A stretch of DNA of 30,842 nt, from NCBI GenBank assembly GCA_003427395.1, contig BFEA01000342.1, positions 1,500,054 through 1,530,895 of the forward strand, given 5' to 3'. Of this stretch, positions 9,472 through 17,896 are shown piece after piece (positions within the stretch are counted from its first letter, which is position 1; every line of letters begins with the position of its first letter). Source of the stretch: Chara braunii. Lineage: Eukaryota; Streptophyta; Charophyceae; Charales; Characeae. The position numbers were made by a program, and so were the translations under genes. The notes under the pieces were generated by a model. It saw only the letters and a list, made by a program, of their open reading frames with translations, did not search any database and was not told where the DNA came from.

Positions 9472-10334
9472 TGCAAGCCATGTCTGTTCATGCAAGAGAT
9501 GTGTCTGTACGTGCAGTATGTGTGTCTGTTCGTACAGTTTGTGTGTCTGTTCGGGCTGTGGGTGTGCCTCTTCAAACAGAAGTCAAAAGGTTCAGTCCCA
9601 GTCACGAATTAAGTCAGAGGGAGAGTCTAGACACAGGCCCCAAGTCTGAAATTCAGGCCTGAAGGCTGCAGCAGCAACAGACCTTGAGGGAAAGGTACTG
9701 GGACACACTCTACACAGCCTGGGACAGGGAAAAGAGTCCCAAGGGAGGCTGATTCAAGCCTCGCAAGGCCATGCCATTAGTATAAAGGAGCAGACCAGCC
9801 TCCCACATGACAGATCTCCAGTAGCATTGACACGTGGAAGTGCTGAAGGCACTTGTGCGCTAGCATGCAAAGGGAGAGCGTTGGCTTGATGCTGCGCAAG
9901 GAAGAGAGATGTTGCGCGCTGGCTTGCTGAAGCAGCCATAGCTGCGCCAGCCTGTGTTAGTAGTAAAAGAGATAGAGTTAGTACATCAGTGAGTAGTATT
10001 CAGAGTAGATCCTCGTGTGTTAGGGAGTGTGCATGCATGATGTGAAGGAGGGAAGACCAGGACTACGACATTAAGACAAGGAGAGAGAGAGAAGATATAC
10101 AGGGGGAAGTAGGAGCTATGTGGATACTTACCTTCTTGTGATCCTGTTACGGCGTTGTTCATTTTGAACTTATGAAAGACTCTCTTAATCTGGTTAATAT
10201 AATTTGAGCTGAGTTCCTTGGTCTCGTTCATCTCTCATTGAAGCTTTGTGTGAGCTATTGCGATTCTATACAATGTGTGTGAATGTATGATATCTGGCGC
10301 ACTCCAGCAAGTGATAACAGACGGGTTCCTTGCA
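9472..10334 (+). repeat. 3' LTR of Element 2, complete
   Basis: The LTR starts TGCAAG and ends CTTGCA, a perfect 6-bp inverted terminal repeat with the canonical TG...CA ends. It follows a purine run and its last 286 bp match the 5' LTR remnant. The first 130 bp (U3) hold short repeats of the type TGTGTCTGTTCG. A TATA-like box lies near 9781. Confidence 0.9.
9781..9787 (+). promoter_or_regulatory. TATA-like box in the Element 2 LTR
   Basis: TATAAAG lies about 310 bp into the LTR, in a position suited to the U3/R boundary, so transcription could start near 9810. This is a sequence match only. Confidence 0.45.
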
Positions 10335-10962
10335 ATAGTAACCGAAGCGGGGCTTAGGTTCGCGGCTTATCCCGCTGACAGACCTGACAAGTCTGCACAT
10401 ACTTTTTTGCATCGTCGAGCATGTAAGGCCACCAAGATCGCGGTGCTAAATTAGCACTAGTCTTCTTATAGCCAAAATCTCCCGTTACGTCATGGCACTC
10501 GCCTAAAAATAAACTACAAAAAATCTCTCTAGATGGAATAACTATCTCTTAAATCCTGCCTTCTCAAGAAAGAGTAACCCATCCACCACCACAAACTTAT
10601 CACATGTGGCCTTGTCGGCCTCAAGTTTGTGCATGATGTCCATCGTGACAGGGTCTTCCTTGTAGGCTTCCACCAGGGACCGAGTTAGATTGTCAGATAA
10701 GCCAAATTCAATAATCAGCGCCACCTAGGTAGTCTGCCCTACGTGACAGCGCATCAGCAACCGTGTTGTACTCTTCCTTCACATAGTCTAGCTTGAAGTC
10801 ATATTGATCTATGACTTCAATCCAACGTTTGAGTCTGTCGAAGAGAACAGGTTGGGTCTTGATCCACTCGAGTGTCTAATTGTCGGTTCTCAAGTAGAAA
10901 AACCTTCCCAACAGATAGCGCCTCCAGTGGACAAGTGCTTATAGAGGGCGTAGTGTTCCCTT
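10335..10962 (-). pseudogene. RNase H end and integrase zinc finger (Element 3)
   Basis: Reading leftward the translation gives the RNase H motif RTDN followed by a TAG, then RLKRWIEVIDQYDFKLDYV and NTVADALSRRADYLGG. A linker with DPVTMDIMHKLEADKAT follows. After a TAA near 10542 comes the integrase HHCC finger: GECHDVTGDFGYKKT and TCQVCQRDKPRT. The second His of the usual GHFG is Asp. The frame ends in another stop three residues later and reaches the Element 2 LTR at 10335. The catalytic integrase core is missing. Confidence 0.8.
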
Positions 10963-11574
10963 TCATCGGTGGACTTCGCCAACTTCTTTGATGGCATGTT
11001 TTTGCTCATGTACTCGATCGGCCTCAACTTCTTCCCTTCCTGTTGAGCCAGCACAGCGCCTAATGTCGTATTGGCTTGCGTTAGTGGTCACTACAAATGG
11101 CCTTTCAAGATCGAGGACCATGAGAACCTCATGGTACGTGAGAGCATCCTTCAACCGCTTAAAAGCAGCTTCACACTCCTCCGCCCATTCTCGTGGTGTT
11201 TCAAGGCGAGTTAAATCAGTCAAAGGGCTGGCCACCATGCTATAGTTTTTGACAAAGTTGCAGTAGTAGCCACACATCCCTAAGAAAGATCTGGCCTCGG
11301 TCACAGGCTGAGGTGGTGGCCAGTCACGAATGCTAGCCACCTTGGCAGCTTCACACTCCTACGCCCATTCCCGTGGTGTTTCAAGGCGAGTTAGATCAGT
11401 CAAAGGGCTGGCCACCATGCTATAGTTCTTGACAAAGTTGCAGTAGCAGCCACACATCCCTAAGAAAGATTTGGCCTCAGTCACAGACTGAGGTGGTGGC
11501 CAGTCACGAATGCTAGCCACCTTGGTATCTTCAGGCCTTATCCCATCTGCGGATATCTCATGACCCAAGTGCAA
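10963..11574 (-). pseudogene. RT thumb/connection and RNase H start with internal duplication (Element 3)
   Basis: The translation starts at LGHEISADGIRPEDTKV, the usual link after the RT palm, and runs through IRDWPPPQSVTEAKSFLGMCGCYCNFVKNYS and LTDLTRLETPREWA. A TAG (GAG to TAG) follows and then the same 60-residue block occurs again in the same frame (IRDWPPPQPVTEARSFLGMCG). After the second copy it goes into FKRLKDAL and the start of RNase H (VVTTNASQYDI, where the usual TDAS is TNAS, so the first catalytic Asp is Asn). Confidence 0.85.
11165..11524 (-). repeat. 180-bp in-frame tandem duplication in Element 3
   Basis: GCAGCTTCACACTCCT at 11165 recurs at 11345, and the match continues for 180 bp with roughly a dozen substitutions. 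The period is exactly 60 codons, so the reading frame is kept across both copies. Confidence 0.93.
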
Positions 11575-11997
11575 GATTTTAGTGCAACCGCATTCGCATT
11601 TCTCTAAGTAATCTTATACATGTACTGTCATAGGAGTGAAATGTTGAGCATGTTCCTCGACAGTCTTACTAAAGATAAGAATGTCACTGAGGTACACGAC
11701 GATAAACTTATCTAAGTAGAATGAAATATTCATGGCGTGCTAGAATGTACCCGGCGAATTGCAAAGGCCGAAGGGCATCACCACATACTCGTACAGACCG
11801 TACCTGGTCTGAAATGCGGTTTTGTGTTGGTCCTCTGGTCTAATGGCAATTTGATGGTAGTCGGATTTCAAGTCTATCCAAGTGAAGTATTTACATCCCT
11901 GCACCCTACCCAAAAGGTCGTCGATGCGCGGTAGAGGCTCTGCATTCTTCACAGTGATGGCATTGAGGCCTCTATAATCAACTAGATGACCCGTTGC
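11575..11997 (-). pseudogene. Reverse transcriptase palm (Element 3), catalytic site lost
   Basis: The minus strand reads [58 protein letters not shown] and a palm segment KFIVVYLSDILIFSKTVEEHAQH. The catalytic YxDD is YLSD, so the first Asp is Ser. A TAG follows CNSPGTF (near 11744) and a TAA lies near 11617. The start of RT before VDYRGLN is cut away at about 11997. Confidence 0.88.
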
Positions 11998-12702
11998 GGC
12001 TTCGCCCGCAAAAAGAAAAAAAGAAAGAAGCACAAAAGAAAGAAAACACATAAGGAACTGCCCTATCATATGCCGCTTCTTTCACAATAAGAAAAAGAAG
12101 AGCCTGAGAACAGACGAAAACCCGCGTGCAAGAAAATAGCAGGGAATACCACCCAACATTCTTTTTTCTTTATCTTTGCATGTTTTGTTTGGGGAGCCGT
12201 TACCTTTGCAGCATCGTTTTTGTTTTGTGCTGTGCAAGAACTTGGGACTTTTCTGAGAAAATCCAGTCCGTTGTTCTGTTGATGTTTTTGGTAAAGATTC
12301 AGAATCAGACTTTGTTTGCAGTGTTATGTTTGTGATCAAGCGATCTTGCATGTATGCCCCGTGCTTGCTTGTTGATTTTTGACGCTATGTGTGTGAGTGC
12401 ATGAGCGTGTGGGTGAGTCTCAGTTTGGTGGGCTCCAATGATGTCAGAGATGATTGGCCCGGGGAAGTTGTTGGAAGGCGCCTCCAACTATAGGAGTGTC
12501 GCTGATGTTAAGCAGGTTTTGCATTGTATGAATGAAACAATCAGCATTCAATCTGCTTGGCAGTTGCTCTTCGGGTGGGGAACTTGTCGGGAGTAGCATT
12601 CCGGTCGTGCATCTTGAAACATTTCCAGGAAGGAAAAGGCAAAGAAGAAACGATGTAGCACGTGTCAAAGTCAAATAACGGACAGCTTGGCAGAGTCCCC
12701 CC
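11998..12702. other. Non-coding interval, A-rich then mixed
   Basis: I find no gene or recognisable element. The left 70 bp are A-rich (AAAGAAAG type), directly at the Element 3 break. The rest is ordinary AT-leaning sequence without repeats that I can pair with other parts of the window. Confidence 0.5.

Positions 12703-12764
<62 letters not shown>
12703..12764 (+). repeat. (CT)n microsatellite
   Basis: An almost pure CT dinucleotide run of about 58 bp, preceded by a run of eight C. Confidence 0.97.
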
Positions 12765-12769
<5 letters not shown>

Positions 12770-13179
12770 TCAAACACTCAATCAATCTATCAATCAATCA
12801 ATGAACCACTCGCTCGATTAAGATCGATCTTGATCCATGTGCCCCGCCTCCCCCTCCGCCCCCCCAACCCTGCCGTCTTTCCCCTTCCTCCCGCCCTCCT
12901 TCCACTTCCTCCTCTTCCTCTTCATGCTTTTTCCCATGCTCGTCTCCCCCTTACCTCTTCCCTTCCTCCATACGCCACTCAACCTCTAAACTACGTTCTG
13001 CTTTCTGTCCTCCCTTCGCCCTACTTCTCCCTGCCACCTCCCTTTTCTCCCGGCCTCCTCTGGAACTTCTCTTAAACCTCCCTCTGCCCTCCCTCGCCTT
13101 ACCACCTGACTCCCCTTTCTTTGACCAATCTCTGCCTGACCTCCTTCCCTCTATCTCCTCTGTCCTACTCCTTCCTCCG
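12765..13179 (+). other. Pyrimidine-rich tract up to the assembly gap
   Basis: After CAATCAATCAAT the plus strand is strongly C/T-biased with many CTCC and TTCC runs up to the Ns. No protein is supported; frames across it are low-complexity. Confidence 0.7.
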
Positions 13180-14159
13180 NNNNNNNNNNNNNNNNNNNNN
13201 NNNNNNNNNNNNNNNNNNNNNNNNNNNNNNNNNNNNNNNNNNNNNNNNNNNNNNNNNNNNNNNNNNNNNNNNNNNNNNNNNNNNNNNNNNNNNNNNNNNN
13301 NNNNNNNNNNNNNNNNNNNNNNNNNNNNNNNNNNNNNNNNNNNNNNNNNNNNNNNNNNNNNNNNNNNNNNNNNNNNNNNNNNNNNNNNNNNNNNNNNNNN
13401 NNNNNNNNNNNNNNNNNNNNNNNNNNNNNNNNNNNNNNNNNNNNNNNNNNNNNNNNNNNNNNNNNNNNNNNNNNNNNNNNNNNNNNNNNNNNNNNNNNNN
13501 NNNNNNNNNNNNNNNNNNNNNNNNNNNNNNNNNNNNNNNNNNNNNNNNNNNNNNNNNNNNNNNNNNNNNNNNNNNNNNNNNNNNNNNNNNNNNNNNNNNN
13601 NNNNNNNNNNNNNNNNNNNNNNNNNNNNNNNNNNNNNNNNNNNNNNNNNNNNNNNNNNNNNNNNNNNNNNNNNNNNNNNNNNNNNNNNNNNNNNNNNNNN
13701 NNNNNNNNNNNNNNNNNNNNNNNNNNNNNNNNNNNNNNNNNNNNNNNNNNNNNNNNNNNNNNNNNNNNNNNNNNNNNNNNNNNNNNNNNNNNNNNNNNNN
13801 NNNNNNNNNNNNNNNNNNNNNNNNNNNNNNNNNNNNNNNNNNNNNNNNNNNNNNNNNNNNNNNNNNNNNNNNNNNNNNNNNNNNNNNNNNNNNNNNNNNN
13901 NNNNNNNNNNNNNNNNNNNNNNNNNNNNNNNNNNNNNNNNNNNNNNNNNNNNNNNNNNNNNNNNNNNNNNNNNNNNNNNNNNNNNNNNNNNNNNNNNNNN
14001 NNNNNNNNNNNNNNNNNNNNNNNNNNNNNNNNNNNNNNNNNNNNNNNNNNNNNNNNNNNNNNNNNNNNNNNNNNNNNNNNNNNNNNNNNNNNNNNNNNNN
14101 NNNNNNNNNNNNNNNNNNNNNNNNNNNNNNNNNNNNNNNNNNNNNNNNNNNNNNNNNNN
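13180..14159. other. Assembly gap (980 N)
   Basis: Unknown sequence. The right edge is an uninterrupted CT run and the left flank is pyrimidine-rich, so unresolved simple sequence is the likely cause. Any frame that crosses it is an artefact. Confidence 0.99.

Positions 14160-14232
<73 letters not shown>
14160..14232 (+). repeat. (CT)n microsatellite at the gap edge
   Basis: A pure CT run of about 72 bp starting at the first called base after the gap. Confidence 0.97.
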
Positions 14233-14236
<4 letters not shown>

Positions 14237-14399
14237 CCCATCCACACCCCTCGCTGTGTGCGTCCGTGTGAGACCGCACGCGCGAGAGCACACGCTCGCC
14301 TTTATTCACATTGAAAAAAAAGTGGCGCTAAGCCTTAACGCAAATTGAGAAAGCTAAGAAAAACGGAATGCTCTCTATATCGTCCCTAGATAAGAGAGC

Positions 14400-14640
14400 A
14401 CGAAGCGAGTGAGGACGCAGGGTCGAGGAAGGTAGCGCCACCGGAGGGAGGAGGGAGGAGGGAGAAGGTGAGGTAGGAAAGAAGGAAGGAGAAAGGGAGT
14501 AAAGAGGGAGGGCCGATGGGGCAGGGGTGAGGGAGGGAGGAGTGAGCGTCGAGGTAGGAATGGAGGACGGGCCGAGGGAGGGAGGAGAGAGGGTCGAGGC
14601 AGGAATGGAGGACGGGCCGAGGGAGGAGGGATGGTGATGG
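14400..14640 (+). repeat. Purine-rich tract with a 45-bp tandem duplication
   Basis: GGGAGGGAGG-type purine sequence. AGGAATGGAGGACGGGCCGA starts at about 14556 and again at 14601, a 45-bp period. Several G-triplets lie close enough to be borderline G-quadruplex candidates. Confidence 0.75.
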
Positions 14641-14699
14641 TGCCTTTGGTGCCTCTCTCTCTCTCTTTGTGTGTCTCTAGGGAGTGAGGAGAGAGGACG

Positions 14700-14700
<1 letters not shown>

Positions 14701-14752
<52 letters not shown>
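14701..14752 (+). repeat. (GA)n microsatellite
   Basis: An uninterrupted GA run of about 50 bp that leads directly into the minisatellite. Confidence 0.97.
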
Positions 14753-14754
<2 letters not shown>

Positions 14755-15279
14755 GATCCACTATGAGCACCGAGCACGAAAAACATGTATCCACGATGAG
14801 CACGAAAAGCACTGATCAACGATGAGCACCGAGCACCAAAGAAAAGCACGGATCCCCAACGATGAGCACGAAAAGCACGTATCCACGATGAGCACCGAGC
14901 ACGAAAAGCACATATCCTCGATGAGCACCGAGCACCAAAAGCATGGATCGACGATCAGCACGAGATCATGCAGCAAAGAAAAGCACAGATCCACGATCAG
15001 CACGTGATCATGCACCAAAGAACGGATCCACGATCAGCACGTGACCAAAAGCACGGATCCACGATGAGCACCGAGCACCAAAAGCACGTGATCATGTAGC
15101 AAAGAAAAGCACGGATCCACAATCAGCACGTGATCATGCACCAAAGCACGGATCCACGATCAGCACGTGACGAAAGCACGGATCCACGATCAGCACGTGA
15201 CGAAAGCACGGATCCACGATGAGAACCAAGCACCAAAGATGAGCAGCAAGTTCCCGTCGAGCACCAAAGGAAAGCACAG

Positions 15280-15324
<45 letters not shown>

Positions 15325-15886
15325 ACAAATGTCAAGCCGGAAAAGCACGGATCCAGATGAGCAGGAAAAGCATGGATCCATGATGAGCACGAAAAGCACA
15401 CGATGAGGACCACCCGTCGAGCACCAAGTTCCCATCGAGCGACAATCCAAGAGAGAGAGAGAGAGAGCAATCAGCACCAAGTTCCCGTCGAGCACGAAAA
15501 GCACGGATCGACGATGAGCACCAAGTTCCCGTCGAGCACGAAAAGCACGAATCGAGGATGAGCAACAAGTTCCCGTCAAGCACCAAAGGAGAGCACCAAG
15601 TTCCCGTTGAGCGACAGTCTGAGAGAGAGAGAGAGAGAGAGAGCACGATGAGCACCAAGTTCCCGTCGAGCACGAACAGCACGGATCCACGATGAGCACC
15701 ACCCGTCGAGCACAAAAGGAGAGCACCAAGTTCCTGTCGAGCACAAAAAGCACGGATCGACAATGAGCACCACCCGTCGAGCACCAAAGGAGAGCACCAA
15801 GTTCCCGTCGGGCACGAAAAGCACGGATCGGCGATGAGCCCGCCCGTCGAGCACTAAAGGAGAGCACCAAGTTCCCGTCGAGCGAC

Positions 15887-15921
<35 letters not shown>

Positions 15922-15990
15922 ACGATGAGCACCACCCGTCGAGCACCAAAGGAGAGCACCAAAGGAGAGCACCAAGTTCACGTTGAGCGA
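14755..15990 (+). repeat. Minisatellite array of GAGCAC/GGATCCACGATGAGCAC-type units
   Basis: About 1.2 kb made of diverged units such as AAAGCACGGATCCACGATGA and GCACCAAGTTCCCGTCGAGC, in changing combinations of roughly 25-60 bp. Several (GA)n tracts are embedded (about 15284-15322, 15452-15467, 15621-15642, 15890-15920), often after GCGACAGTCCGAGA-like text. Because the unit lacks stops in several frames, long frames run through it on the minus strand with repeated peptides such as VLIVDPCFSCS; I do not regard these as genes. Confidence 0.9.
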
Positions 15991-15994
15991 CAGT

Positions 15995-15997
15995 CCG

Positions 15998-16033
<36 letters not shown>

Positions 16034-16035
16034 CA
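15995..16035 (+). repeat. (TA)n-(GA)n compound microsatellite
   Basis: ATATATATATATATATATA runs directly into GAGAGAGAGAGAGAGAG. Confidence 0.95.
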
Positions 16036-16093
16036 CGAACCACCACGCAGGTAGAGCATCGACCACCGAGCACACACACTCGTACGTTCCGAA

Positions 16094-16245
16094 AAGTGGC
16101 GAGCAATTGGAGGGGTGGTCAGCAACAACAATGTGGGCGGGCGATTGGAGGGGTGGGTCGGCAACACCGAAGTGGGCGAACGGCCGGGCGGACGATTGCA
16201 CGGGTGGGCCACGATTGCGGGCGAACGATTGGAGGGGTGGGCGGG
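16094..16245 (+). repeat. Diverged GATTGGAGGGGTGGGC repeats
   Basis: Four imperfect copies of CGATTGGAGGGGTGGGC lie near 16103, 16142, 16192 and 16228, spaced 36-50 bp, in GC-rich sequence with GGGCGAACG links. No gene is seen. Confidence 0.7.
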
Positions 16246-16303
16246 CCTGCAACTCGGCGCCTCCGGTAACGACCGACAGAATCTGAAATCTAACATAGCA
16301 CGG

Positions 16304-16419
16304 CCCGAATCGCAGGCCGGTAACCACCGCGGACGGCCCAGATCGCAGGCCGACCAAAAAACTTTTTGATCAGCCTGCGATCCACACCGTCCACGGTGGT
16401 TACCGGCCTGCGATTCGGG
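16304..16419. repeat. Near-palindrome, 57-bp arms, 2-bp spacer
   Basis: The left arm 16304-16360 begins CCCGAATCGCAGGCCGGTAA and the right arm 16363-16419 is its reverse complement without gaps. I count seven mismatches in 57 positions. The outer 26 bp pair perfectly; the mismatches cluster in the inner half. The form suits a cruciform or a very small foldback element. Confidence 0.92.
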
Positions 16420-16651
16420 TCATGCGATATGACGTTTAGCAGTTATTATAGTAGGTGTAGATGCACATCCTTAATGCCCCCCCCTTCTTTAGGACAAATA
16501 GGACTGGTGAGCCGAAGTCAGTTCTTCTTGGTTGTGGACTGCAACCTTTTGCCTTCACAATGATCAAACTTTTGTTTTTGGGGTTGGGGGGGGGGGGGCG
16601 ACGGGATCATTTATGGGGTCATTCTTGAAGCTGACAGTTTTTCCAGAGTGC

Positions 16652-16735
16652 ACGGCTAGTGGGACTCGAACCCACAAGGCACGAAGCGCCGCCACATCCT
16701 AAGTGTGGTGCGTAAACCAATTTCGCCATAGCCGT
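16652..16735 (-). tRNA. tRNA-Leu(UAG), organelle/bacterial type
   Basis: The minus strand folds as a class II tRNA. The acceptor stem ACGGCTA pairs 7/7 with TAGCCGT. TG follows, then a D-arm GCG-loop-CGC, an anticodon stem CCACA/TGTGG around the loop CTTAGGA (anticodon TAG), a long variable arm GGCGC-TTC-GTGCC, and a T-arm GTGGG/CCCAC with TTCGAGT. The sequence style (TGGCGAAATTGG in the D region) is that of bacterial and organellar tRNA-Leu rather than a cytosolic eukaryotic one. The next base (discriminator position 73) reads G, while leucine tRNAs normally carry A. No CCA is encoded and no T-run follows closely. It may be a transferred organellar copy. Confidence 0.9.
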
Positions 16736-17130
16736 TTCTTTTTGTAATATGTATACAAGTTAGTTGCCTGAAAGGAGTATAAGCATGTTGCATCCTAATT
16801 CAACCCAAAACGCCATTGTGTGAGTATATGAACTTCGTGACACTCACATGGCCCATCTTTGCGACATACTCCCCAGACGTCACATACATCCACTTTGCCA
16901 CTGCAGATATGTCCGATTGGCAGTGATCAGACGTTGCAAATTATCCGTTGTGCCGCAGTGGGCGGCGTACAAACTGCTAGTTATTGCTGTAGCGGGCCTC
17001 ACACATTCCCACTTTGAGGTCCTTGTGGGCGTGGCATGTGTAGTGGACCTCACACATTCCCACTTTGAAGTGCTTGTGGACGTGACATGTGTCAGCTTTG
17101 CTGCAACGTTCCCGTTACGGATACCATAAA
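16736..17130. other. Non-coding interval with a 51-bp direct duplication
   Basis: No gene is recognised. CCTCACACATTCCCACTTTG at 16997 recurs at 17048 with a 51-bp period and a few substitutions (the two copies cover about 16997-17098). Confidence 0.75.
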
Positions 17131-17139
17131 TGTGTCATA

Positions 17140-17240
17140 TATAAAACGTAGGCAAAGAGCGGAAAAGAGGACGACAAACGAGGGGCCGTAACAAACATTT
17201 TCATCTGAGTTTCACCGACTACACTGACGAGTCACAACTC
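17140..17240 (-). repeat. Hammerhead-type repeat family, decayed copy
   Basis: On the minus strand the text runs from a decayed core (CAGTGTAGTCGGTGAAACTC, then GATGAAAATG) into GGCCCCTCGTTTGTCGTCC and a CTTTGCCTACG tail. It matches the better copies at 17762 and 29973 in layout. A second, plus-strand tail copy (GACGAGTCACAACTCCC, then CTTTCTGCCTACGG) overlaps its end at 17217-17275, so two copies lie head-to-head. Confidence 0.6.
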
Positions 17241-17365
17241 CCTATTTCTTATCCTTTTCTCCCTTTCTGCCTACGGTTCAGGTGGCAATTTTCCATGATG
17301 ATATCTGCAGTCAACGCGTATATATACTATATAGTCAAAGAGAAATATATATATCTGTTTGATGG

Positions 17366-17430
17366 TATCGACAAACAGAACTGCCCAGTAAACCATAAGC
17401 AGAGAGGGAGAAGAGGACAACAAACAAGGG
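17366..17430 (-). repeat. Hammerhead-type repeat family, tail-only fragment
   Basis: Plus-strand text AACAGAACTGCCCAGTAAAC followed by GCAGAGAGGGAGAAGAGGAC is the reverse complement of the tail downstream of the ribozyme-like core in the other copies. The core itself is absent. Confidence 0.7.
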
Positions 17431-17514
17431 GCACTTACGCATTCCGCGTATATATAATAAGAGAGAAACGTATTCATCGATATATAGTCAAAGAGAAACA
17501 TATATATACATATT

Positions 17515-17572
17515 TATTCAGCCTCCTGACGAGTCGGAAGAACTCCAACAAAACAGTTTGTCGCAACCCCCA
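17515..17572 (+). ncRNA. Hammerhead-ribozyme-like motif, copy B (core base lost)
   Basis: CTGACGA (17526-17532) is followed by a stem II GTCGG/CCAAC (one C-A mismatch) around a 7-nt loop. The next bases are AAAA where GAAA is required, so the catalytic G12 is A. The short stem III ACA-GTT-TGT and the cleavage-site C (17562) follow. The variable core position 7 is C, which is tolerated in the family. Presumably inactive. Confidence 0.5.
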
Positions 17573-17656
17573 TGCCTATCCTTTTCTCCCTTTTGGTGTG
17601 GGAGTGATAATCTACTTTGATTTTCGTCACAGGTACCTTGAGGCAGTGGTTGGTGC

Positions 17657-17719
17657 CCACCTTAGGGTCTCAGTTGTCGGGCAGTCGTTGATGCTTTACC
17701 ACGACTGGGGTTAAGGTGG
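17657..17719 (+). other. Conserved nested inverted repeat upstream of the hammerhead-like core
   Basis: The outer arms CCACCTTA (17657-17664) and TAAGGTGG (17712-17719) enclose a second stem CAGTCGT (17682-17688) and ACGACTG (17701-17707) with a 12-nt loop. The same arrangement recurs in inverted orientation at 30062-30124 with wobble changes. Function unknown. Confidence 0.6.
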
Positions 17720-17764
17720 ATTATCACTTACAGTGTAATCAGTTAGGGGATTCAGAATACCGTT

Positions 17765-17824
17765 GAGGGTTCAGCCTCCTGATAAGTTGGTGAACTCCGA
17801 CGAAACAATTTGTCACAACCCCTC
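17765..17824 (+). ncRNA. Hammerhead-ribozyme-like motif, copy A
   Basis: Core part one is CTGATAA (17779-17785); stem II is GTTGG/CCGAC with one G-T wobble around a 6-nt loop; core part two is GAA (17802-17804); stem III is ACA/TGT closed by ATT; the predicted cleavage-site base is C17814. The only core fault is position 8, which is A instead of the invariant G. An outer stem I, GAGGGTT (17765-17771) with AACC(C)CTC (17817-17824), can form, but the seven bases next to the core are unpaired opposite AC, which is unlike well-behaved hammerheads. Confidence 0.55.
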
Positions 17825-17896
17825 GTTTGTTGTCCCCTTCTCCATCTTTGTCGACAGTTTACCGGGCAGTTCTGTTTGACGATTTACATATGTATT

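Larger units (their letters stand above)
7093..10334 (+). mobile_element. Element 2: internally deleted Ty3/gypsy LTR retrotransposon
   Basis: A 5' LTR remnant (7093-7402) is followed by a tRNA-iMet-type primer site, a leader, only the integrase-chromodomain end of pol (7991-9184), a purine tract and a complete 3' LTR (9472-10334). The shared LTR part ends identically (GGGTTCCTTGCA) in both places. Gag, protease, RT and RNase H are absent, so it would depend on proteins from another element. Confidence 0.85.
10335..11997 (-). mobile_element. Element 3: Ty3/gypsy pol fragment
   Basis: This minus-strand fragment runs RT, RNase H, integrase zinc finger (right to left). It ends on the left exactly at the Element 2 LTR (10334/10335) and on the right near 11997, where RT similarity stops abruptly at VDYRGLN. 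No LTRs belong to it here. Several stops and a duplication show that it is old. Confidence 0.82.

Noticed and set aside
12951-14314. Very long open frames on both strands across the N block
   Set aside because: They consist of undefined residues plus SLSLSL or RERERE peptides from CT/GA repeats; the gap has no known sequence.
15190-15870. A 226-codon minus-strand frame with repeated VLIVDPCFSCS-like peptides
   Set aside because: It is the translation of the minisatellite; several frames stay open for the same reason.
14755-15990. GATGAG...GAAA text in the minisatellite resembling a hammerhead core
   Set aside because: The CTGATGA box, a pairing stem II and the cleavage triplet are missing; the likeness is accidental.
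17295-17714. A 139-codon open frame over the hammerhead-family cluster
   Set aside because: It crosses several repeat fragments and shows no domain.
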